Shown one piece after another: positions 21,350 through 33,479 of a stretch of 64,000 bases of DNA. Under the pieces are notes generated by a model. It did no database searches, was not told the DNA's origin, and was given only the letters and a program-made list of their open reading frames with translations. Where the stretch lies: positions 3,018,001 to 3,082,000 of the forward strand of contig BSBM01000825.1 in assembly GCA_027924585.1 (NCBI GenBank). Direction: 5' to 3'. The DNA comes from Larix kaempferi (Eukaryota; Streptophyta; Pinopsida; Pinales; Pinaceae). A program made the position numbers and the translations under genes. Each line of letters opens with the position of its first letter. Position 1 is the stretch's first letter.

Positions 21350-22499
21350 TGTTGGGCACATCCCAAGTAAAGGAAGTTTTGAACGCAAAGTACAGTTAGG
21401 AGAGGCCTGACATTGACCAATTTTGGGAGATAAGTGACTACGCAAATCCCGTGAAGAGGGTATGGAGTGAACTGCAGTCAAGGATAAAGGACCTGTTCCC
21501 TTAGTAAAGACGAAGTACTAAGGACATCCATAAGTGGTTGAAGCAGTTAAAGGCCGAGCGTCGACCTGACTGCTACATGAGCAGAAAGTAAAGAAGCAGA
21601 ATGGTGTAAAGGACACACCACTGTAGAAGTCGGAACTGCACTGTCATAGAAATCGTCAGAGTCAAAAGAAGTGGCGTTGAAGGGATAGTGAAGTTAAATC
21701 TTAGCGTGGTCTACAGGAGAACCACACGAGGTTTTTGGGTTTCGGGTACTATGGGGGTTGGCCCATAGTTATTATAATATGTGACCTTCGAGCACATCTA
21801 TATATAAGGGTATTTTTGTATAAGGAAGGGTTGGTCGGGTTAGATGTTGTTGATGATTGGTTAGTTAGAACCAAGAGAGAGCAAAGAGAGAACATACTCT
21901 ACAGCTGAGTGCATAGAGATATGATTGTAGAGAAGAGTCTATAGCTGAGTGCGTAGACTAGAACTATTACCCTTCCAAGTAATATAAGAACAGTTCCTGT
22001 GGACGTAGCTCCCGCCTGGGGGTGAACCATGTAAATCATGTGTTATGTGTATGAGTTTATGACATGTTTTGCATACAATTTATGATGTGTTTATGTATTT
22101 TCTTTCATATGTACGTGAATCGTAACCATATGTTAAGTAAATGGAATACAAGTGCATGAGTGTTGTGAAGTAACACTGAGTATAATGAATGCGTAGTTAT
22201 AAAGAGTAAACATAACAACGATTTAGCGTAGTTCTGTAGACTGTTGTTAACTGCGAAGTGCGAAGTCATCTGTTTATATTGTCTTGTTAGTATATGATAA
22301 TTAAGGGACGTATTGCGTGGTTTATCACCACATCGACACATCACCATGGTTGCATAAACCTGATTTTGTAACCCCCCCATCTTCGCTTCGGGTGAGACTT
22401 CAGCTTGGTTACAGGTTGATGCCGAAAGGGCGAGTGAAAGGGGTTTTTTGTTGTTACGATAAACTTCGTCGAACCCGGGTCAGCCCAAGCAGACCAACA
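21350..22499 (+). repeat. 3' LTR of element A
   Basis: TGTTGGGCACATCCC to GACCAACA. It aligns end to end with the 5' LTR at about 90% by eye. The tract before it (gtgttagggtct) is a weak polypurine tract. Confidence 0.92.
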
Positions 22500-23690
22500 C
22501 TTTCTAGATCATGGGGAGTTGAGGCATCAAATGCATGAATGGGTTCCCTTTGTATTTCAATCCTCAGTTCTCTTGCAATAGAAGTTGATGTTTGTAAGCT
22601 GATAGAATTCAATATTTTATGAGTAAGTCATGTCTCTCACATTTTAGGTGTTCCACACTTCGTAGAGCTTATTCTTCATTTATTAGAGAGTTATATACCC
22701 ATATGTATAGGTTGAAATACTCCACACAAAATTGATTGTCTTGGCATCACTAAACCATCGTTGCAATTGTCTTTCCACATTCATATCTATTGTTATTCAT
22801 TAGCTACTCTAAATTTAAATCTAGGTATCTATTGCAACTCACCCATTGCTCATTCTGAGAAAAATAATGACATCGGTTACGAAATGTAAGAAATATCAAA
22901 GGAGAACAAATATTGGCATTACATCTCTAATTCTTGGATTGCATATTTTTTCATTCAGTAGTACTAGAGAAAGCACCATTATCTAGTACATTAGTTTCCA
23001 TCTATCATTACCAGAGCAAATTGATGCACCCAACTCATTACTCACATATACTAGACTTCCATATTTAGTGTTGAGTTATCCCTATTCAATTCCCATAGTA
23101 TCGGACCCTTTTTCATGATGTTGATGATTCCTACTCCAACATTACCCATTAATATTAGTCATCCCCATTTTTTCCACAACTTGAGTCTTGCATCAATTAT
23201 AATTTAGAAGCAAATTGATACCATGTTTTTTATAGTTTCAGTAGTCTCAGCGCACCCCCAACAATCCCAACTCACAATATCAAGCATAGGATTACTTGAC
23301 ATCCCCTAACAATTTCTAGCCAATGTAACTTTTCATATCCTGTATTAGGTTCAATACATTTTAGGGAACAAATCAATGTTAAGGGTGATTGGTGGCTAAT
23401 GAGGGAAGGTAAGGTTTACATAAAAAAATTATAATTGCTGGAAAATGTGGCAAATGGTGATATGTATTTGCAAAACATGGTATAAGCAGAGATTATAAAA
23501 ATTGAAATCCTATGTGACTAAAGTGCTTATGATCTCAATTAAACAAGTAAATTGCTGAATTTCATTAATGCTGAAATGAAATAAAAACCGTAGCATCAAT
23601 CACAGAATAGCTGGAAATTCAATAGTAAAAGCATTAAACACATACACACAAATGTATCCTTCAACATCAGTTTTTGATTCCTTCAAAAAA
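22500..23690. other. No recognisable gene
   Basis: AT-rich DNA without a supported frame. It is the right-hand continuation of the site into which element A inserted. No further GH79 exons were found here. Confidence 0.45.
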
Positions 23691-23695
23691 CTTAC

Positions 23696-24584
23696 AAGGA
23701 AACCTCCGCAAGTTGCCAAGTTGGTTTCGACACCACTTCCAGGGAGGTCATTTCCTGTTTAGAAATAATTAGTAAAAGAAAATTTTAACAATTTAACTCC
23801 TTAATCTATATAAAAAAAAAAGTAACATAGAATTTTAGTAATGTCCTCTCTAAAACCGTTCAAAAAAACATTAAAATTTGTTACAATAATGGCTTAACTC
23901 CCCTGCACTTAGCTTGTAACCATGATCCACTTTATGTTGGATAAAATCACGAGCATTGATTGAATCCCAATGCTCTTTTGAACCATTTGGCATCAAGCAT
24001 TTTCCATTTAGTGTATTAAATCCAAAAGCCACAGCAGCCCTAGATTCACTCTCTAATATTAGATGATTGCTTGATGAGAAGCTAGGTGCTCTAGAAATGC
24101 AATTTTTTTATAGTACGAAAAGAGGAATTACATTATAACATTGGTTTTTACTTTGAATCCTTTTGTTATCAGTCTCCTTCTATTCATAATTCAGATAAAA
24201 AAGTGTTGCTCAATACAAGTCAATGCATAAAATTATAAAAACGTGTCTGCATGTACATATTAATTCTCAGACTTCTTAGAGAAAAACGATTTCCATTCTT
24301 AACTTTTAGAAAGTATTTCTCATCCCATGAATTATACTAATGCTGAGAACGTTGGGAAAAAACAAAAATAAACCATACATTAAAATGAATTCAAAACATA
24401 CCCTCTTTTGTTACAAAAGCATTCAAAGCATCCCATCTTGGCACGTGAAGGCATACATCTGAGAATCCAAACATGAGAAAATCATTCTTGACTTCCATCC
24501 AAGACTTCCATCATGTGTGGTTCGATTTCTGTATGTTTCAACCATCCTTTGGTAATGGAGAGAATGCCAAATCAATTTCTATGA
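23696..24584 (-). pseudogene. Plant heparanase-like (GH79) gene fragment
   Basis: Three exon-like blocks lie in order on the minus strand. Block 1 (24584-24402) contains FLMFGFSDVCLHVPRWDALN, closely matching the FSDGCL..RWDALN.FF region of plant heparanase-like proteins, and is followed by a GTATG donor. Block 2 (24040-about 23900) reads AVAFGFNTLNGKCL and WDSINARDFIQHKVDHGYKL. Block 3 (23754-23696) begins after an AAACAG acceptor with GNDLPGSGVETNLA, equivalent to GNELSGSGVG, and ends at a GTAAG donor. Family role: beta-glucuronidase acting on arabinogalactan-type glycans in the wall or secretory path. Block 1 has two stops, the WEF before GN is lost, and N- and C-terminal exons are absent. 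Confidence 0.75.
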
Positions 24585-24599
24585 CTGCAGAATAGTTAT

Positions 24600-26600
24600 G
24601 GGCACCCATAAACTCTAGACACTCATCTCGGAATTAAAAATGCATTGTCATGGGGTTTCCCCTTCCCGTTTTCATACAAAGATAAACAATTTACCATCAA
24701 ACCTCAACACGTCATTTTGGAAACTCAAATATTTGCGAATTGATTTCTACAAACCGCATGTTGTTCCTCGTGCCTCCATGGTCTGCATGGTATTCAAATG
24801 GCGGTGAATATCTTGTTTTCATGGTTTTCATGACTCTGGCTCTGTGCAGGTGTAGAAACTTCAAAGAAACATGGTGAGAGACACTTGCAGAGAAGAAGAT
24901 TGGAGCTCCAAATAGAGAGTGGGGAATGACGAAGGAATGAAAACATTCGGCCTCTTGATAGCCCAATGCTTCGCTTCCCAATTTGTTGGAAGTTAAACCC
25001 ACAATGAAATCATTGAAGAAGAGTGCTAAGGCACAAATAAAAAAGGAATGGGGATACATCCTTGTGAACTCAATGACTGGCTTCTCCGAGTCTTGATTGA
25101 TGAATAAAATGTGGAGGAAGGAAAGATCAATCAAATGTATCCCTAAGTAGTTTTGCAAAACATACATGCAACAAAGCTATGTTGCTTAGCCAATAATATC
25201 AAAATGAATTTGTTAAATATCAGGGTTATCTGATTTACCTGATGAATATAATTGGCAAGATCAATTTGCAATGGTTGTAGCTTTCCTCAATAAATACTTC
25301 TCCTCTCTATAATCTGAAGGATATTCAAAGATTGGCCATGGAACCTCCTACTAGATGAGGGAGAAGGAAAAGCTTCAAATATGATTCTATAAGGACTAGA
25401 ATTTGATGTGGTGCAACAAAAGGTGTATTTGAATGAAGGATCCTTCGTTATGAACTTGCACACAAAGACAACAAGCAACTAGCGCTACAAATCCTTAATA
25501 AAACCAAGTAGTTTGAACAATTAGTATTAAATCCAATATGCAAAATATTTAAACCATTCGAACATGCATTTCATTGGGGAAGGAAACCAAGCTTTGTATT
25601 AATCAGGATGCAAAGAAGATCGCATTAAAAGATTAAATCACCTTAAGTGATCTATGCACATGATCTCCAATCTCTCTCATGAAGGTTTCTTTCCTCTTTG
25701 GGGACCTCTCTTTGATTTAGAAGTGACTAGAATAAACACGTCCTTCATGATAATAAGACAAACAATAAAAATAATCAACACCAACACTTTAAGGCACAAT
25801 GACATCATTGCAATAGAGGACTCACAATATTAGGTTATGTGTGTGCAACATAGTGTTGCATTCATTGAACTCTTTTAACTCATGGGGAATCCTGCATTTA
25901 TAATATTTCTTAAAATATTCCATGGAGGGAAAGTGAAGATGTTTTGCAAGTTTTCCCATGCAATTCCCTTAAATAACTCAAGTACTTCATCATAATTACC
26001 AAAAAATGCATGCATTGATTGTTCCCAAGCTAAAATTTTGTATGGAAATAATGTGGCATTTGTTGGAGTGCGGAATTTAATGTGTTGATGAAATACAAGA
26101 ACAAGTCATGAGTATCGGATTATTACCCATGCAATTGGTTCTATGAATGAATTAGTGTGACACATAGTAATCTCTTGGGTTGACTATATACTCTAACTTT
26201 GATCCTCCATAGAGAACTTAAGCATTTCTCATGACTTTATGATTCATGTGCTTCATTATGTTGGCAAGTGATTATTGGTGATATCTTTGGTGTAAAACCT
26301 TCATTTACACAAATAAACGAAATCTATGTGATAGCAAGGGCATTAGTCATATTGTTAAAGAATCAATAAGTAGACTCGCCACCTTCTTACCCTTGTTGAT
26401 TGGATGTTGTATGATACCCAAGCTGATTGTTTCTCATGCATGCATAACATGTTATGTGGTGCAAAAAGTGCATACAACGATGCATGTTAAATATATGATG
26501 CATGTAAGATATATGCATTCTTTGTGGTACATTCATCACAATGTGGTTTGTGTGGCACTTATGGAGCAATGATTGATTATGTGGTTTAATTAGCACAAGG
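24600..26600. other. No recognisable gene; one unassigned 151-codon frame
   Basis: The minus frame 25167-24712 (151 codons) has several hydrophobic stretches but no family motif, and no splice sites tie it to the GH79 fragment. The rest is AT-rich. The minus frame 25478-25287 is also unassigned. Confidence 0.4.
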
Positions 26601-26625
26601 GATGCAAGTGTGTCCATATGCTACT

Positions 26626-26835
26626 ATTTTGTTTTTACTAGAGGAAACGACAACTAGGGTGGGGATCATACTCATGTGACTTGGGGTCAATTCCCATCTG
26701 CTACCACTATACCCTAGGTGCACCCACACAACCCCCCGACATGGGGGCACATGTTAGCCAAGGTTTGAATCTGCAGCGTCGCAAGGAGTTCCTTAACAAT
26801 ACACTCTATTGCCACTTTTTTCTACACCCCTAGGG
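26626..26835 (+). mobile_element. SINE-like 210-bp insertion
   Basis: The segment is flanked by an exact 18-bp direct repeat, gtgtgtccatatgctact, at 26608-26625 and 26836-26853. Such long duplications are typical of LINE-mediated retroposition. Inside are tRNA-promoter-like words: ctagggtggggatc as a possible A box, GGGTCAATTCC as a possible B box, and a second B-like word GGTTTGAATCT near 26763. A T-rich tail (cttttttct) lies near the right end. It has no coding capacity. The family is not identified. Confidence 0.7.
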
Positions 26836-26891
26836 GTGTGTCCATATGCTACTTATCACATAAGTATGAATTGTATTGTTGCAGCCTACAA

Positions 26892-27456
26892 TGTTGATTG
26901 TTAGAAAAACGGGATCGCGGAGTAATAACAATAAACAGAAATGCAAATATAATCACACATACACATTACAAGAGAGACATAGATATATCGTGGTTCACCC
27001 AAGATGGGTTACATCCACACTGAAATTGCCAGTCCCTTTTATTATATCGTCCAGCAAGGTGAAGGGATACAACCTGTAGCAGAGCTGCTGTACTTCCTCT
27101 TCATTGTCTCACAGTCTCTCTTCATGATCTCAGAGATATTTACAATGCATAAGACCTAATACATCAACCCTAGCCGTATTACAATGTCTTTCTTATAAAG
27201 GGGAAATACAATGGGAAAATACCACGGGTTACCCAAAACCATTGGCCCGAAATCTATTGGCGAAACAACCCAAAAATTTCCTTTGGGGGATACGCCCCTG
27301 AACCCCCGATAAGGGCACACACCTCCTAGCCGGGGGAGTGCAACCACTCCCTCGGACCCCCTGGGGATCGTGCCGGGATCATAACCAACCCTAGGGTACA
27401 AACACGGCTGAATCATCATCTATGAGACTGGAAGATCTCGCTCTATGATATGGTCA
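26892..27456 (-). mobile_element. Solo LTR (565 bp)
   Basis: TG...CA ends (TGTTGATTG / ATGGTCA) are bracketed by an exact 5-bp duplication tacaa (26887-26891 and 27457-27461), with no internal region. On the minus strand it holds a run resembling the R/U5 of plant copia LTRs (ggatgtaacccatcttgggt followed by gaaccacgat), so I place it on the minus strand. It probably formed by LTR-LTR recombination. Confidence 0.82.
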
Positions 27457-27461
27457 TACAA

Positions 27462-28413
27462 TTTTATAGTGATTTAACTTACACCAATGTATGTGGATTT
27501 TCATATAGGTGCGATTAGGTCCCACACGGGCATGGTTAAATGATGGGAGACACCCAACCATAGAAATAATATTATGTGGAAAATGCATGTAAGCACAAAG
27601 GGGTTATGAGTTGAGGGTGATCCTAGGATGGTATGTGTGACCCAACTATGACCACCTCACCTTAATAGGTGTAAGAATGTTCATTTTGGATTGATTTGAC
27701 CAAGAAACCATGATATGGGACTTGACTAGGATATGAGTGACCTTAGATACTTGTTTCATCACTTATGGATCTTTTAATGTTTGGCAAAACACCTTTTAAA
27801 TCTTAATATGGATCTTGTTGTAATTAATGCAATCATATTGTGACATTTTGTGCAATATGACACTCAACGCTTGTTAGATTCATAATGAAACACACATTAT
27901 ATTGATGTGGCACTTGAAAAGACACTTATAAATTGTGATATAACACTTGAAAGATATGCACATTGGTGATGACACTCGAAAACCATGCATACTTAATATG
28001 ACACTTGGAAAGAATGTATATTAGTTATGATAGTTGGGAATCATGCACATTAGAGATGGAATTCAAAATTCCTTCCACATATCTATAAAAGAAAAAATTC
28101 TACATCCAAAGGAGAATTATCATTAAGCGATGATGAAAAAATTACCTTGAGGGATAACAAAATGTTGAGGGAAAACCAAGGGCTATAGAACTAAACATTG
28201 ATATGGTGTTGTCAAAACTTGGTAAATAAAGAGGGATAAAAGTTAGATTTTGAGATAAGATTGGGTGCGAGCGACTTGATGGTGAGATGTGTGAAGACTC
28301 AAAACCTTGCATGTGAGGTTCCTCAAAAGTCAGGGTACATTAATCAAGAGGGAAGTGAGTGCAACATTAATTTTCCCATGGAAAATTTGGATCAAGGGGG
28401 TGCAAATCCCATA
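27462..28413. other. No recognisable gene
   Basis: AT-rich DNA with repeated gacacttg / gtgatatgacac words at about 27850-28060. If 28726 is a true primer-binding site, part of this stretch may be a 5' LTR, but its start cannot be located. Confidence 0.4.
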
Positions 28414-28532
28414 TTAATAGCTATCTAAAACCAAGTTCTATGTTCCATGCTAATGCTATCTAGGTGTATACTTTAATAGCTATCTAAAACCAAGTTCTAT
28501 GTTCCATGCTAATGCTATCTAGGTGTATACTT
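28414..28532. repeat. Exact 59-bp tandem duplication
   Basis: taatagctatctaaaaccaa and the following 39 bases begin at 28415 and again at 28474 without a difference I can see, so the duplication is recent. Confidence 0.85.
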
Positions 28533-28725
28533 GATTGATTAATATGTTAAAATGAGAATAGAGAGCTTGTTGCTTGAAGTGAATTTACCTCATAAATTAA
28601 TTGAATTATGATAATTGATGAACATGAATAGAAATTATACATAGATATATAAAATCCACATGAAAAGGTATATAGAAATTATTGAGTTACTAATATTTTG
28701 GTGGATTAAATTTAGAGCACACATA

Positions 28726-28738
28726 TGGTATCAGAACC
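28726..28738 (+). other. Primer-binding-site-like sequence (initiator Met)
   Basis: TGGTATCAGAACC is one base from the initiator-Met complement TGGTATCAGAGCC and is preceded by cacata, the usual LTR-end and spacer pattern. It may mark the end of an LTR at about 28723. No partner LTR was found. Confidence 0.4.
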
Positions 28739-28857
28739 TGGAGAAATTAATGTTGTACCATTTGTCTAATCTCAAGGGTGCTTTTTTTTATTAAAGTGGA
28801 GGATAAGAACAAAGAGAAAAATACAAAAAGAGTAAAGTAGAAAGTATTATGCCTTGA

Positions 28858-29460
28858 GATGTTCTTGGTTGTTAGAGGAACTACGCGAAGACATCAATAA
28901 ACTTAAATTTGATTTGTATCTTGAAGATTTTTTTGTATAAGGAACAAAAACCCGTGGTATCTTTACTTGTTAGCTTTCTAATCATTAGGATAAATATATC
29001 AAGAATTATTATCATATCATAGACTCATTAGGCATTACTTCTCAAGTATCAAACAATTATCTTGTTGGGTGGTGGCATGACATAAATAACATGAATGGAA
29101 TAAATAAGGTATTGTTATGAATAAATCTTGCTTTTCCTATCGAGGAATAACGTACTGAGCAAATTAGAATTCGGTAGTTAATACAAAATGTAATTGAGTT
29201 TAAACAACATAAACCACATAGGACAATAGATCTCATACAATGAATATATTGTGAATACTTCAAAATAAATTTGTAAGCATACAAATCATTCGCAACACCA
29301 TTCATGAACCATGAAAAATTAAAGAAGGTTGTCTTAGAGGGATTTTATTAATTAGAGATAGAAATTTCATAGTATAGAGAGAGAGTCACAAAAGGAATTT
29401 ACAATAGCTAGAGAGTTTTAGAGGCTAATACACATAAAAAGGACTGAATCTAATCAATAA
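28858..29460 (+). pseudogene. Decayed coding remnant, family unknown
   Basis: Downstream of the primer site the plus strand keeps amino-acid-like blocks (EELREDINKLKFDLYLEDFF, DSLGITSQVSNNYL, NVIEFKQHKPHRTIDLIQ) separated by about ten stops. The layout suggests an old gag-type frame. I cannot name the family. Confidence 0.25.
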
Positions 29461-29699
29461 TAAAATATCACAAATCCTTGTTCTTGAGACCTGATATGCA
29501 ATATTGATCTTTAACCCTAAGAGAAGTTACACTTTTCTCTCAAAATTGTTGATTTCTTCTCATGACCTTTTGTGCCTTCTTATATGGTATTCTCCTGGAG
29601 GTAATCGATAGATTACTGGCTCATTATTTTTCATGAAGTAACGACAGATTATTGGTTGCTTCTTGTTCTTGGAAATAACGACTGATTGTTGACTCTAAT

Positions 29700-31170
29700 T
29701 GCTTTCATCTCTACTGAGATGGATGAGATGAAGATGCCCCGAGTGTTCCTTATGCTTATTGTATTGGTAGTGCTACCTGGTCTTCTAGTGATAAAGATGT
29801 ATACTTGGCTATGGCTTTCCACGATTTCCCCATTGGATACTCGTGGCCTCTCATTTTTTTGACTTCCATATTTTCTAATCCTTCATTTTTTTTAGAATTT
29901 AAGATATTAATAACTACGTTTTCAATATCGGTTTTGTTTTTGAACTCATTCCAAGTTCTCCCAATATATTGTGTTGCAATAGTAGCTAGCATATATCCAT
30001 CATGTACAATGACAAAGTAACTCTACTACTTTTTGAAGTTTATATCAATTTGATCCCAAACTAGGTGTTTGTCTCCTTTAAGTGCCTCCCTTCCAATTAG
30101 CTTCTTTGCCACCTAGTCCAGTTATCTTTATACTCCTTCATTTGTTTATACATTTTTTACTTCTCCTATTGCACTGCTAGGAGTTCAGTTGTCTACACAT
30201 TCTCTGTTCCTGGGACCTTACGCTTCTTTTTCAGTACTAGAATTTATGTGTCTTTCTCTTTTATCGAGGTTTGAATTGGTGTAGGGTTACTGAAATGCAC
30301 CCAACTATACCACCCCTTGTTCCAAATATGTAATATGTAATTGCTTTGCTTTATTTTCCACTTTATTTTTTTTTAGTTGCCTTTGCACCTTACTCACTAT
30401 GGACTAGATCTTATTAGCATTCATAGTTGATTATACTACACCCCTAAATATCAGCTCACTTGTCTGCATATGCCAATCAATTTTTTATGTGGGGTTCAGG
30501 GCATATATATCCATGGAGAATTGAGTAGCCTTGTAATTAGTTATAGGCCTTGTCACTTATGTTGTGGTGGAATCTAGTCCAAAGCAAAAATCAACATGGA
30601 AAATTTTGGTTCTTAATCTACATATAATGAGAAAATAATCCAGATTTTTCTTTTCTAGTCTCTGGTGCAAAAGACGATGACCCATATGAAGGAAAATTTG
30701 TTGTGGGGAGAAATTTAATAGTTAGAATAGGCTTGCTGGAGGTGGCATCTTGCTTCTGGTGCTCAACAATGGCTCCTTGCAATTCAACGTTACTTTTCTT
30801 GATGTTGGGTTCTTCTTGGATTTGTTCCTCCATCTCCACATCTAATTGAATTTATACTATTGATATTTTCATGGAACTTGTTGATATTGTGGGATTTGAA
30901 TGACTTGTGATTTTTGTTTTTTGTTTGCTTGCAAAATCGCCTTAACCTCCTCCCATGTTTCCAAGTTGGAAACTTTATCTAGTCACTCGTTAGGTTGATG
31001 AATGTATTTAGACAACTTGATTTTTGTCTTTTATTAGATATGACCTTGTAAAGATCATACATCCATTTCAATCCCATTGAGAGATTGAGGCCATTTGACA
31101 TATCTCCTGTTAGTTCTTCTGTAGTACTGGATTGAAACAATACTAACCATGGCATGACAAATCTCAAACT
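29700..31170 (-). pseudogene. Decayed minus-strand coding remnant
   Basis: Short frames (29992-29756, 30839-30618, 31167-30979) and between them blocks such as LETWEEVKAILQANKKQKSQ look like eroded retroelement coding sequence with a Gln/Lys-rich linker. No catalytic motif is present. The TRIM element at 31180 lies just beside it. Confidence 0.25.
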
Positions 31171-31179
31171 TTAACGATA

Positions 31180-31459
31180 TGATATGAACCGTTACACCAA
31201 AACACTGAGGTGTTAGTGAAGGCCGCCCACTAGGATCTTAACATCCCACCACGCTCCGCAGTCCAGACTCTGGGCTGGATGTGCGCCCGTACAGTGGTGT
31301 CCCCTTTGCGCCATACGAGCCTTGGACGAACACTGCAATGCCAACGTTGCCACCTGCTCTGTGACTTAAACCTGGGTGGAGGCTCTGATACCAAATGATA
31401 CGAACCGTTACACCAAAACCCCGAGGTGTTAGTGAAGGCCGCCCACTAGGATCTTAACA
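31180..31459 (-). mobile_element. TRIM / SMART-like miniature LTR retrotransposon (280 bp)
   Basis: Two 64-bp direct terminal repeats (31180-31243 and 31396-31459, three differences) have TG...CA ends and enclose 152 bp. The minus strand has a full initiator-Met primer site TGGTATCAGAGCC (31393-31381) two bases from the upper LTR, and a purine tract (cgtggtggga) next to the lower one. An exact 5-bp duplication cgata flanks it (31175-31179, 31460-31464). It has no coding capacity, so it must rely on enzymes of another element. Size and layout fit the SMART/TRIM class. Confidence 0.9.
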
Positions 31460-32035
31460 CGATATTAGAGCTGAATTGATTTATATTGGTGTACATTATT
31501 CTTTTCTTGATTGTAACTGTTACTTATAATCTCTAAGCCAATTCTTTAAACAGATAAGGTCATTAGGGAGGAATTTTACAGAGTGAAACAATGCTTTAAA
31601 ATTTGAATGGATGTGTTCAGCAAATGGAAACAATTATTAGAATATCAGATGTGTTCTAAAGGACAAATCTCTAGTGTTCAAATGACATAAAATGTATTGA
31701 GATTTAATTAAAGAATTCATCAGTCACACAAAGAGTAAATATCTCATGAATGGGCATTTGAATGATAGTGTAATACACATATGATCAATAGTAAAGGAAT
31801 ACTTCTATACAATTGCTCACATATGAATATACAAAATTGGACTAGAGGTCAAGATTAAATTGAAATCTCTACAACAATTCCACACTTGACTCTACCTGCA
31901 TTTACAACACATATAGGCCAAAATTACTATTCAGGACTTTATTCATCTCATGAGAATTTACATAGACAAGAGTAGATACGTAAAACATGAAGGAAACAAG
32001 TTACATAAGAAGAAATTCCTGTAACAGCTCGGTAA
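31460..32035. other. No recognisable gene
   Basis: AT-rich flank between the TRIM element and the copia element. It ends with cctgtaacagctcggtaa, the left side of the copia target site. Confidence 0.45.
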
Positions 32036-32639
32036 TGTTAAATTTTGAGCATTAATTCACAATACTCTAGGATCTTTACTGAGAGAATAACATGTATAGT
32101 ATATCAATGCATAACAATCATAATAAGCATGGCAAGCATCATAAGAATCAAAAGCATGAGAGACAAAAGACACAGAGTTTCCGTGGGGAAAACCCTAAGG
32201 TGAAAAACCCCACAACTTCCTTAGAGATAGAGAGAGCAATGGCTCAACCAAAGTACAACCAAAATACACTGAGATAGTCTCCTAGTAGCGGATGATCCTC
32301 CTCCTCACTAGTGTGCCACTTTCTGAGTGAGAGAAGTGTGAGTTTCCGATTAATCAAATAGAGATCTCCCGATCTCTATTTATACTTAACCTATTTTCCC
32401 AGTTACACTATGGGGCTGACTTGTCTAGCTAGGTACATCCATAATATAATATATATTTCAGGGCCGACCCCACACATGGTGGTCTAATAACCCATCGGCA
32501 AGTACACACACTTGCGACACTTGTCAATACACATGACGACACTTCCTTATAGAGGAATAACAAATCTCTTATAAGGGTACAATAAATATATATGAAATAC
32601 ATAGATGAAATACATTTTAAAGTTACATATACATCAACA
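32036..32639 (-). repeat. 3' LTR of the copia element
   Basis: Aligns with 38731-39321 over its whole length. It has an extra atagatgaaatac near the U3 end. Confidence 0.93.
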
Positions 32640-32650
32640 CTCCCTCTTAA
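32640..32650 (-). other. Polypurine tract of the copia element
   Basis: The minus strand reads ttaagagggag directly before TGTTGATGTA of the 3' LTR. Confidence 0.75.
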
Positions 32651-32889
32651 CTAGGAAGGTATTTCTCGACACAGATCTGCTAGACAAGTCTTCTTCTCAG
32701 GATCATCGTCATCGATGCATCGTCATCATCACCGTCACTGCTATTGCTATCTCAACCAATCTCTGAATCTACTCATCATAGGAAGTTCTACAGAGCCAGT
32801 CCTTTTTCATACTGGATGTAGGCCCACCACCTGCAGGTCTTCATCACTGGCCATACTGTGGAATCCTCAGGACTTATTACATGCGTCAC

Positions 32890-33470
32890 AAAACCTCGAA
32901 AGAACATCCCAGGATGTTATGGGTACACAACTCTGACCTGTAGGATCTCCCAGGGCCATATTATATGTGACCTCACCACAAAACCTCGCAAGAGCATCCC
33001 AGGCTGTTATGAGCACACAGCTCAACCTATAGGATCTCCCAGGGACAGATTACATGTGGTCACCACAAAACCTCGCAAGAGCATCCCAGGCTATTTCGAG
33101 CACACAACTCTACCTATAGGATCTCCCAGGGACATATTACATGTGGTCATGGAAAAACCTCGCAAGAGCATCCCAGGACTTATTATGGGCACACAACCCA
33201 ACCTATCGGATCTCCCAGGGACAGATTATATGCCATAAGACAAAACCTCGAAAGAGCATCTGCCAGATATCCCAGGGCCAGATTATATGCCATAGGCAAA
33301 ACCTCGAAATACTATCTGCAGATCTCCCAGGGCCAAATTATATGTCCTCTCAGAGCAAAACCTCGAAAGAGCATTTGCTAGATATCCCAGGGCTAGATTA
33401 CATGCCATAGGAAAAACCTCGAAAGACTATCTGCAAATCTCCCAAGGCCAAATTATATGCTCATCTGCAC
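32890..33470. repeat. Two-size minisatellite (8 units) in the copia 3' region
   Basis: Each unit begins aaaacctcgaaagagcat. Starts are at about 32890, 32980, 33067, 33154, 33242, 33298, 33357 and 33413. The first four units are 87-90 bp (with a gagcacacaactc insert) and the last four are 56-59 bp. All end in atctcccagggac-ttacatg. The units lie between pol and the polypurine tract. The frame 32858-33410 over them is repeat-generated, not a gene. Confidence 0.88.
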
Positions 33471-33479
33471 AACCTGTTC

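Larger units (their letters stand above)
10421..22499 (+). mobile_element. Ty3/gypsy LTR retrotransposon A (12.1 kb)
   Basis: Two LTRs of about 1.15 kb (10421-11575, 21350-22499) in direct orientation enclose, in order, a pre-gag domain, gag, five zinc-knuckle motifs, protease, a second gag-like domain, RT, RNase H, integrase and a long extra ORF. Flanks are cttta (10416-10420) and ctttc (22500-22504), a 5-bp target-site duplication with one mismatch. RT-RNaseH-INT order places it in Ty3/gypsy. LTRs differ by about 10% by eye, and many stops and frameshifts are present, so it is an old dead copy. The RT catalytic core is deleted. Confidence 0.93.

Noticed and set aside
24712-25167. 151-codon minus frame as a host gene
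   Set aside because: No recognisable motif, no homologous block order with GH79, no splice-site support.
28726-29460. Endogenous pararetrovirus suggested by the Met primer site and following frame
   Set aside because: No coat, movement, protease or RT motif is visible; primer site alone is shared with LTR elements.
32858-33410. Frames of 89-126 codons with repeated KPRKSIPG-type units
   Set aside because: They are read-through of the 56-90 bp minisatellite in the copia 3' region; codon pattern simply follows the repeat.
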